A DNA stretch of 64,000 bases from Phycisphaerae bacterium. Lineage in GTDB: Bacteria > Planctomycetota > Phycisphaerae > UBA1845. Made by a program: the position numbers and the translations under genes. Of this stretch, positions 57,501 through 64,000 are shown one piece after another; the first letter of the stretch is position 1, and each line of letters starts with the position of its first letter. Under the pieces are notes generated by a model. That model ran no database searches. It was given only the letters and a program-made list of their open reading frames with translations, and had not been told where the DNA came from. The DNA is taken from the NCBI GenBank assembly GCA_029260015.1, contig JAJDEB010000023.1, forward strand, positions 357,457 through 421,456, in the 5' to 3' direction.

Positions 57501-58901
57501 TTGAAACAAGACGCGACTCATCAACCACCGCATCAAAGCGTGCAACGCCGGATTCAATTTGCGATGTTCGTCGCATTCGCGTTGCCGCTGTTCGTGATAT
57601 GCGCGATCCACACGTGGCTGGTCTTCGACCGTGAGTCGAAGAGCGCAAACGACGGGTTGATGGCGCGGGCTGACACCGGTACGTCGCTACTTGAACCATC
57701 CGGACCGAACCACACGTTTGAAAACATTACCGACCTGTTTGTCGCACTCGAGAGCCAGGACGGTGCCGCGATCGAGTCCATTCGCGCGTGGTCCACAACC
57801 TTCATGAGAACGTCCGACGCGATTGGGGTCGCACTGCTAAACGCACATGGCAGCGTCATATACAAATGGCCAACAGAACTTGGAATCGATTTCGCGCATC
57901 CGGACATCAACGCCGAATCCGTACCGAATGTGTATTCACTGGAATCATCTCCATCAGCAAGCGCATTGCCCGACGTCGCAATCAGCATGACCCTCACGCC
58001 CGTTGATCGTGGCCCCGAACTTGCACCGATCGCATACGTCTGCGTCGCATTCGCTTCGCCCAACGTGGTGGCGACCACGGTTAAACAAATCGTTCCGTTG
58101 TTTCTGTTGCTGTCGTTGAGCGCAGTTATCACGATAACCGTCATTCAGCGAAGCATCACCAGTAACGTATCCGCACCGTTAAGATCAATCGCACTCCAAG
58201 CAAGTGTTCTCAATCCTGCCGGACGAATAGAACTTGAACAATATGCATCGCTTGAACTCGAACAAATCGCCCGCTCATTTGGTACGCTCAAAAATGAACT
58301 CCACGATTCGCAGCGTCAGACCGTGGCGCTGGAGCGGCGGGCTGAGTCCAATGCCGCCGAAGAAACCAAGAAAATCCAGCGACTCCTGACCCGAGCTCGC
58401 AAGGATGCTGAACACGATTCACTGACGGGTCTAACCAATCGGCGATTCATAGAGGAGCGTTTGGAGCCTATTTTTCAAGAGCAGATTAGCCAGCATGTCA
58501 ACGTGGTCATCGCGATGTTTGACGTGGATAACTTCAAACCGCTCAATGACACCGAGGGCCATGCCGCCGGCGATCAAATCCTGCGATTCTTTGGCGAACT
58601 GCTTCGCGGGTCGCTGCGCGCTGACGACGTCGGAGTGCGATACGGAGGTGATGAATTCGCGGCTGTCTTGATGGGTATTACCGACGAGCAGGCCCACGAC
58701 ATTTGCAACCGTATCGTCAAAATGTTTAACCGCCAGATGTCGCTGATGGGCATTAAGACGAAAGTCACCCTCAGTTCGGGGTTTGCTTCACGATCGGCAA
58801 CCGGTGCACATTCGGCAAAAGAATTGCTCGCCCAAGCCGACGCAGCGCTTTATGAAGCCAAGCGAAATGGCAAAGGACGAGTGGCTGAATATAAAATGTG
58901 A
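57501..58901 (+). CDS. Membrane-bound diguanylate cyclase (GGDEF)
   Basis: A 466-residue protein. First a cytoplasmic basic stretch, a membrane segment (MFVAFALPLFVICAIHTWLVF), a periplasmic sensor region of about 160 residues, a second membrane segment (IVPLFLLLSLSAVITITVI), a HAMP-like linker and coiled coil, then GGDEF: DSLTGLTNRRFIEERL, VDNFKPLNDTEGHAAGDQILRFFGELL, VRYGGDEFAAVL. The active-site motif is intact. An I-site RxxD (SLRADDVG) lies five residues before GGDEF, so product inhibition by c-di-GMP is expected. No ATG or GTG gives the full first part; TTG 57501 places two Arg just before the membrane segment. It makes c-di-GMP from two GTP. Confidence 0.92.
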   Translation: MKQDATHQPPHQSVQRRIQFAMFVAFALPLFVICAIHTWLVFDRESKSANDGLMARADTGTSLLEPSGPNHTFENITDLFVALESQDGAAIESIRAWSTTFMRTSDAIGVALLNAHGSVIYKWPTELGIDFAHPDINAESVPNVYSLESSPSASALPDVAISMTLTPVDRGPELAPIAYVCVAFASPNVVATTVKQIVPLFLLLSLSAVITITVIQRSITSNVSAPLRSIALQASVLNPAGRIELEQYASLELEQIARSFGTLKNELHDSQRQTVALERRAESNAAEETKKIQRLLTRARKDAEHDSLTGLTNRRFIEERLEPIFQEQISQHVNVVIAMFDVDNFKPLNDTEGHAAGDQILRFFGELLRGSLRADDVGVRYGGDEFAAVLMGITDEQAHDICNRIVKMFNRQMSLMGIKTKVTLSSGFASRSATGAHSAKELLAQADAALYEAKRNGKGRVAEYKM

Positions 58902-58916
58902 TAGCACTTGCGCGGT

Positions 58917-60098
58917 CTAAGAACGACGTCCGCTGGCAAGATGTGGCTTGCGACGTCCGACGATGAGACGGTCACCTTCAACGCGCCGTTTGCGAAACCC
59001 CAGAAGGTGAAAAATCTCCAGTGCGTACCATTTGGCCCTTGATTGATTGATCACCAGATTGTCCTTCATCGTCGGGTGGCGACTCACACCCGGGAGCCAA
59101 TGCACCAATGCATCCAGGCGCATTCGCCGAAGCACGCTCGACACCCTTAGCCAACCAACCTTGACCTCGCGCCCTATAAAGAATCCGTCATTGCCAAGTC
59201 CCTGATAAAACGGAAGAAGGATAAATCCGTCTTCCGGACAACGGATGGGACCATTGTTGTCGTGGGCGAGGACTTCGCCCGCGCGAACGGCTTGAAAGTT
59301 TCGATAACCGGGTTTCATTTGGAACCCGTCGCCTTCGACGATCGGGTGACGGTAGCGCACTTCCACGACGGGCGGAAGTTCACGCGACGACTCGGCTAGG
59401 ATTGCCCTAGCTTTTGCGACTTCGGGGGCGTCCTCCTCACGAATCATCTGCGCTGACAACAATGCCAACCAGACAATCGCCTCAATAAAATCAATCGAGC
59501 GCGGGTCGTCGTGCCGGCCGCCTTCTACCCCAACGGTGACATGCCCCAGCGAATTCACATAATCCAGCACAACCCCATCAATGTGTTCTTCCAAACCCAG
59601 AATCAACGGTGCGCTTAATCCAGCCGCAAACCGCCGATTCGGTAAGGTGTCGCCAAAGAGCGCAAACGGTGAACCGTCGGCAGACATGGTGTGCATGTCG
59701 AGCACAAACACTTCATCATTGGCTTCGTCAAAAACCTTATGCAACGTTGAGAGCAGGTCGATTTGCTCGCGATCTTCGGCGGATTGCGGTGATGCGGCGT
59801 GAGTTCCATTGAGACGGGTTATTCGGTCGGCTAACCAGATGCGATTAAAATCGACATCGACATGGCGCACCCCCTGCTTGAGCGCCTCGATGTTTCCAAT
59901 GACGCCAACCATTCGACCGCGAATCGGAATCCGTCGCTCGCTTAACGTATCCAACACGCGCCGAGCCGCATGGATGCCGGCCGGCTCGTTGCCATGAACA
60001 CCACCAAGACACACGAGTGTCGGTCCTTGTCGTCCTTGATCGTAGACGCCAATCAATCTTTGGTTTGTTGCCCCCACCGGGCTATTGTCGCGAATCAT
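58917..60098 (-). CDS. Succinylglutamate desuccinylase/aspartoacylase-type amidohydrolase
   Basis: A 393-residue zinc carboxypeptidase-fold enzyme. Zinc site: CLGGVHGNEPAG (His and Glu) and LDMHTMSADGSPF (His); substrate Arg region HVDVDFNRIW; catalytic Glu in GVEGGRHDDP. A beta-rich domain follows the catalytic part (RYRHPIVEGDGFQMKPGYRNFQAV, EVLAHDN) and is larger than in aspartoacylase, as in the AstE-like proteins of planctomycetes. Such enzymes split an N-acyl or amide group from an amino acid. It starts 12 bases after the GCS2-CBS stop, so it is certainly co-transcribed with it, which points to a shared amide-bonded substrate. Confidence 0.88.
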   Translation of the reverse strand: MIRDNSPVGATNQRLIGVYDQGRQGPTLVCLGGVHGNEPAGIHAARRVLDTLSERRIPIRGRMVGVIGNIEALKQGVRHVDVDFNRIWLADRITRLNGTHAASPQSAEDREQIDLLSTLHKVFDEANDEVFVLDMHTMSADGSPFALFGDTLPNRRFAAGLSAPLILGLEEHIDGVVLDYVNSLGHVTVGVEGGRHDDPRSIDFIEAIVWLALLSAQMIREEDAPEVAKARAILAESSRELPPVVEVRYRHPIVEGDGFQMKPGYRNFQAVRAGEVLAHDNNGPIRCPEDGFILLPFYQGLGNDGFFIGREVKVGWLRVSSVLRRMRLDALVHWLPGVSRHPTMKDNLVINQSRAKWYALEIFHLLGFRKRRVEGDRLIVGRRKPHLASGRRS

Positions 60099-60110
60099 CT
60101 TCGTTTTGGT

Positions 60111-62027
60111 CTAATCAGAGAGTTCCTTCACAAACAGCTCAGCCGCCACTTCGAGGAAGTCGTGATCCGAGACGATACCGACGAGTTTGCCTTCTTTCAC
60201 CACTGGCAGGCATGAGACTTTTTTCTCAAGCATCATGCGGATGGCTTCAAGCGTTTCCGTTTCCGGTGAGACGGTGATCGGGTCACGCTTCATCACCGTG
60301 CTGACCGCGACGGATTGCGAGTCTGCGTTCTTGGGTTCATTACCGATGAGACGAAGTATTTGACGGTACGTCACCAGTCCGACAAGTTGGTGCTGGCTGT
60401 CTTCGACGGGAACATGGCGGACATCTTGCCAGACCATCATGTTGGCAACGAGGTCCACCGAATCATCCTCGTTGACCGTGAACAAATCGGTGGTCATGTA
60501 TTGTTCAACACGACGATAACCGCGCTTGACCGAATCCGATCGATCCAGGCTGGCGAGTGGCCAGGTGTGGACGGGATCGCCCTGCCACTGTCGATCGAGC
60601 GCGGTGCGGGTGACCGATCCCAAACGGACAGCCGCCGTCGCCTCGCCTTTCATTTTTGCGAGCGATTGAATCAACCACTGTGAACCGGTTCTACCAGTGC
60701 TGAGGCGTCCTTCGATTACGGTGAGGTATCGCTTGATATCGCGCGAATCAATCTTGGCCGACTTCAAACCCTGATGGGCGAGCGGAAGCAACTGATTGGT
60801 CAGCACTTCTTGCGCGGGAACCGGTTGCTCCTGACCAATCCAGTTAAATTGGGCGTGCATTCCCAAACGGGCGGCGGCTAAGAAGTTCGACTTGGCGTCG
60901 TCGAAATCCATCACCTGGGTAATGTCGTCGTACTTTTCGTCGACACCAATCATCAGCCCGAACCAGAATGCGGCGTTGGCGATTGAATCAATTACCGTTG
61001 GACCAGCCGGCAGTACGCGGTTCTCGATTCGAATGTGCGGTTTGTTGTCAGAAATGCCGTAGCACGGGCGATTCCAACGGTAGACCGTGCTGTTGTGCAA
61101 CCGCAACGATTGCAACTGCGGAATGCGACCCTCAGCCAATGCATCGAATGGATCTTCGTGTGAATCGGCACCAAACAGAACGCGGAAGCGGGCGATGTCT
61201 TCACGGAAGATTTCCAACACAGACTCTTTGATCCACTGCTGACCGAAACTCACGCGGGCTTTTCGCTCATCGGCGACCTGCGTGGTCGTGCGGGTGTCCA
61301 CGGCTTGCTGAAACAATCCGATGCGGGTTTCGCGCCACAGACGCTTGCCGAAAAGAAGCGGTGAATTTGTCGCCACCGCAAGTGCGGGTCCGGCGACGGC
61401 TTGGGCGATGTTGTAACGACGTGCGAATTCTTTCGGTGATACCTGAAAGTGAACCTGGAAGCTGGTGTTGCAGGCTTCGAGCATCACCGAATTCTGTTTG
61501 AGGATGAGTTCGTCAACACCGGTCAAACGAAATTCGTAATCACCACCGCGCAGGCGATTCAGCGCTTCATTGAGCGCGTAATAGCGCGGCATGGGGGCCA
61601 TCCAGTCGAGCCCGGTATGCGTTTGCGAAAGGGTCGGCAGGATTCCGGTGAGCAGTACATCGGCACCGCAGGACTGAGCCGCTATGCGGGCTTTGAGGAC
61701 CATTTCGTTGAGCTGCTTTTCCATCTGCCGAAGACAATCACCGCCGAAAACAAACGGGTCGAGGTTGCACTCAATGTTGAACTTAGCCAGCTCGGTGGTG
61801 AAGTGATCGTCTGACAAGGCTTCGAGCACTTCCATGCTCTTGGGGGCGGGCTGACCATCGGGATCGATCAACACCATTTCCTGTTCGCCGCCAATGCGAC
61901 GGATGTCAGTTTCGATCTCGTCGTTTTCGATCATCTGTTCGAGAGCGCGCACATCGGCTAACAGATGCTTCATGAAAGCGCGAAGATGTTCGCCGTCTGA
62001 ATCGGCTTTGAGATCCTGTGTTCCCAT
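60111..62027 (-). CDS. Glutamate-cysteine-ligase-fold amidoligase fused to two CBS domains
   Basis: A 638-residue protein. The N-terminal 440 residues are of the GCS2/glutamate-cysteine ligase type: IRRIGGEQEMVLID, FNIECNLDPFVFGG, LSQTHTGLDWMAPMPRYYALNEALN, LKQNSVMLEACNTSFQVHFQVSPKEFARRYNIAQ, NSPLLFGKRLWRETRIGLFQQ and KPHIRIENRVLPAGPTVIDSIANAAF. These include ATP- and metal-binding acids. The last 120 residues hold two CBS domains (VEQYMTTDLFTVNEDDSVDLVANMM ... VGLVTYRQILRLIG; VSTVMKRDPITVSPETETLEAIRMM ... GIVSDHDFLEVA), usual adenine-nucleotide sensors. It likely makes a gamma- or alpha-glutamyl or other amide bond under adenylate control; the substrate is unknown. ATG 62027 chosen over ATG 62072. 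Confidence 0.88.
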   Translation of the reverse strand: MGTQDLKADSDGEHLRAFMKHLLADVRALEQMIENDEIETDIRRIGGEQEMVLIDPDGQPAPKSMEVLEALSDDHFTTELAKFNIECNLDPFVFGGDCLRQMEKQLNEMVLKARIAAQSCGADVLLTGILPTLSQTHTGLDWMAPMPRYYALNEALNRLRGGDYEFRLTGVDELILKQNSVMLEACNTSFQVHFQVSPKEFARRYNIAQAVAGPALAVATNSPLLFGKRLWRETRIGLFQQAVDTRTTTQVADERKARVSFGQQWIKESVLEIFREDIARFRVLFGADSHEDPFDALAEGRIPQLQSLRLHNSTVYRWNRPCYGISDNKPHIRIENRVLPAGPTVIDSIANAAFWFGLMIGVDEKYDDITQVMDFDDAKSNFLAAARLGMHAQFNWIGQEQPVPAQEVLTNQLLPLAHQGLKSAKIDSRDIKRYLTVIEGRLSTGRTGSQWLIQSLAKMKGEATAAVRLGSVTRTALDRQWQGDPVHTWPLASLDRSDSVKRGYRRVEQYMTTDLFTVNEDDSVDLVANMMVWQDVRHVPVEDSQHQLVGLVTYRQILRLIGNEPKNADSQSVAVSTVMKRDPITVSPETETLEAIRMMLEKKVSCLPVVKEGKLVGIVSDHDFLEVAAELFVKELSD

Positions 62028-62259
62028 ATGCTTTTGCCTGATCGCGCGAGGATGGCCATTAGATTGGTTCAAACTGTGAATTGCTCAGTATAGTCCCTTC
62101 CAAGCCCGCGTAAAAGCGATTTGAAAAAGGCGTGGTGGCTACTGCATGTTTTAGAAGCGACGGAAACTGGGCGGTCTGAAACGTTTCCGCATTCTCCAAA
62201 AGGTGGGAGCGCATGCGAATTCTGCACTGCTATTCAAGCATAAGACGGGCAACACACGA

Positions 62260-64000
62260 TCACGGTTTGTCAAACCATGCTGGAACTTGAAGGAGCGGAT
62301 CGCCCACCAACTCCCACATCCATGCGTGTTCTGGCGTGGCTTGGAATACCGCTTCTGCCGCCGTTCTGCCATCGGCGAGACACCACAGAACAGTGTCGAT
62401 TTTTGGAATACTGCTTAGAAATGGCTCGCCCGTTGAGCCGATTGCACAGGCGTACCCGCCGTTGAACAGCAGGTTCGGCACATATCGACCACTGTGGCCG
62501 GTCGTGCTGCGGACCGTGGTTGCGCCCCAACTGTTCATCGCGTATCCGAGAATCTTCGTTCCCGATGCTGACCCGCTCCAATCGGCATTGTGCCAACCGG
62601 TCAGACGGTAATAGCTGAATTGGAACGCAGCGTTGGGCGTGGGTTCTTCGCCGCCGCCATCGGATTCAAAAAACTTCCACGGAAACTTATATGATGGCGT
62701 ATTGAAATCGGAATCCTGATACGCCAACCGCAATCCGGACCACTCGTCACCGCCCGGCTCGCCGACATCGTCATAGTCGAGATAAACCCAATCGGTGTCG
62801 GGCAGCGCCGACGCGTTCGTGCTGATTGCTCGGGCGCGGGTCGTCAGCGCTTTAGCTTCTGCAAGCGTTGGCGCGTCGATTCGCGCGGTGATAAACTCGT
62901 CAGATGCCAATTCAGATTTGTTGAGACGATCGGTGTCGGGCGCAAGATACGCGGTAAAGTCGTAGGAGTTGCCCGGGAATCTTGGAACATTCAGCAACGT
63001 GGCGTCGAGCTTTTGAAGGCGACTCGACACCGACCAACCCCCGCCACCTTGAAGCACTGGTGTGCTGGAATCGACGTAGAAATTACCGGGCACACGATAG
63101 CCCACGAGAATGCCCATGATCTTGGCTTTGAGCGTGGCGTTGGCATTGAGGTGATCGACGACCGGCGTGAAGATCGTGTTGATCATGTCGGTCTTGGTGA
63201 TGCGCTCGTTGGCTGCGTCGCAGTTGAGTCCCAGCGTATTTGCAGATGGAATACTCCACTGGGCGATGTACCAATCTTTCCATGCGATGCTGTCGGCGCT
63301 GTTGAGGTTGTAGAGAACGAGCCAACTGTCAGGCAGGTCGGCAGTCCGGTTCGCGGCGGTGATGACGGCAGACGTCACGCTGATCGAAACCGTATCCGCC
63401 GGTGACGGGTCAGCCCCATCGGACACCACAAGCTTGAATACCAATGTGTCGAGTGTGGCATTGTTGGCAAATGCCGGCGCGGTGAACTGCGGCTGAGCTG
63501 CGGTCGCGTTGTAGAGATGGTCACCGGTAATGTCCGTCCCCCCGGCCTGCGTCCACGAATAAGTCAACGCATTCGGGCCGCTGTCAGGGTCGGATGAGCC
63601 CGTACCACTGAGCGTCAAAACATTGCCTTCCGTCACGCTCGATGCCGCCGACGCCGATGCGATGGGTGCGACATTAGATGGCGGAGGAGGACCGCCTCCA
63701 CCTCCACCTCCAACTCCTCCACCGAAACCGCCTGTTGCCTCCGAACTGATGACCACCGATTCGCAGTGCGTTTCAGGCTCATCCTCACAAGTCATGGTCA
63801 GACACGCTTCGACGACAATCTCGCCACCCGTCGTGAACGTCGTGTTCATAGTCCCCGCGTGACCGAACACATCACCGTCGATGAGCCACTCCCATTCACC
63901 TTCCAGGATCGTTCCGGCAACGACAGGTGCAACTTCAAAACTGGTATTAAAAGGAGCGACACCGCTGGTGTTTGCGGCTACCACGTTAAACTCTGGCGGG
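62260..64000 (-). CDS. TIGR03790-like secreted protein with Ig-like N-terminus (partial)
   Basis: The frame is open to the right edge, so the 5' end, including any signal peptide, is missing; 580 residues are visible. A PKD-like domain (SEATGGFG linker, GGGGGGG-P run, IASASAASSVTEGNVLTLSGTGSSDPDSGPNALTYSW) precedes the C-terminal part: SWLVLYNLNSADSIAWKDWYIAQWSIPSANTLGLNC, then MGILVGYRVPGNFY, and the ending GRTAAEAVFQATPEHAWMWELVGDPLLQVP. These match the TIGR03790 type, large secreted proteins of planctomycetes and other environmental bacteria with no known function. It is on the same strand as the GCS2-CBS gene but 230 bases away. Confidence 0.8.
   Translation of the reverse strand, partial: PPEFNVVAANTSGVAPFNTSFEVAPVVAGTILEGEWEWLIDGDVFGHAGTMNTTFTTGGEIVVEACLTMTCEDEPETHCESVVISSEATGGFGGGVGGGGGGGPPPPSNVAPIASASAASSVTEGNVLTLSGTGSSDPDSGPNALTYSWTQAGGTDITGDHLYNATAAQPQFTAPAFANNATLDTLVFKLVVSDGADPSPADTVSISVTSAVITAANRTADLPDSWLVLYNLNSADSIAWKDWYIAQWSIPSANTLGLNCDAANERITKTDMINTIFTPVVDHLNANATLKAKIMGILVGYRVPGNFYVDSSTPVLQGGGGWSVSSRLQKLDATLLNVPRFPGNSYDFTAYLAPDTDRLNKSELASDEFITARIDAPTLAEAKALTTRARAISTNASALPDTDWVYLDYDDVGEPGGDEWSGLRLAYQDSDFNTPSYKFPWKFFESDGGGEEPTPNAAFQFSYYRLTGWHNADWSGSASGTKILGYAMNSWGATTVRSTTGHSGRYVPNLLFNGGYACAIGSTGEPFLSSIPKIDTVLWCLADGRTAAEAVFQATPEHAWMWELVGDPLLQVPAWFDKP

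Noticed and set aside
1-64000. CRISPR array, insertion sequence or prophage
   Set aside because: No regularly spaced direct repeats, transposase, integrase or phage structural genes were recognised on either strand.

Overview
The window looks like a chromosomal segment of a Gram-negative planctomycete, most likely related to the Phycisphaerae. The signs are prepilin-type secreted proteins, a PEP-CTERM protein, a dockerin-like CFTGP tail on a protease, a DUF1573 protein, a TIGR03790-like protein, the small basic protein shared by Planctomycetes, Verrucomicrobia and Chlamydiae, lpxB for an LPS outer membrane, and many lipoproteins and membrane proteins without known function. This is reasoned from gene content only; no database search was possible.

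Layout. 1-2.5 kb: the 3' end of elbB, a small gene broken by an in-frame TGA, a DUF2019-like gene, a PD-(D/E)XK nuclease-like gene and a lipoprotein. 2.7-9.3 kb: DNA maintenance, with lexA behind a large overlapping ORF, then queA, a UvrD-type helicase and an AlkA-type glycosylase in a tightly coupled run. A 56-bp promoter-plus-dyad module occurs both before the nuclease-like gene and before the lexA unit, and is the best candidate for a LexA-type operator. 9.7-17.3 kb: prepilin-like and lipoprotein genes, a tRNA-Leu, a short-chain dehydrogenase, an ECF sigma/anti-sigma pair and a PEP-CTERM spondin-like protein. 17.4-31.4 kb: a C45 peptidase coupled to a MazG-like gene, lepB, a degenerate phospholipase-like protein, a GspG-like protein, pyk, a HEAT-repeat protein, an HD-GYP protein, an SGNH-fold protein that has lost its catalytic residues, and pdxJ. 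31.9-38.2 kb: a multidomain secreted protease, a membrane protein and lpxB. 38.5-42 kb: the translation cluster rpsB-tsf-pyrH-frr followed by a second tRNA-Leu; the rpsB-tsf gap folds on paper into a three-way junction. 42.1-50.2 kb: a PQQ-like beta-propeller protein, an aminotransferase, the small basic protein, an envelope protein and fusA. 50.7-57.1 kb: lipoproteins, a nucleotide-sugar epimerase, a glycosyltransferase-like protein and DUF1573. 57.5-64 kb: a GGDEF cyclase, a two-gene unit of a glutamate-cysteine-ligase-fold enzyme fused to CBS domains plus an aspartoacylase-type deacylase, and a TIGR03790-like secreted protein cut by the window edge.

The two most promising leads are the amidoligase-CBS/deacylase pair (58917-62027), which looks like a make-and-break system for a glutamyl or related amide bond under nucleotide control, and the duplicated promoter-operator linking lexA with an uncharacterised nuclease-like protein. 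No CRISPR array, rRNA, insertion sequence or prophage was found.
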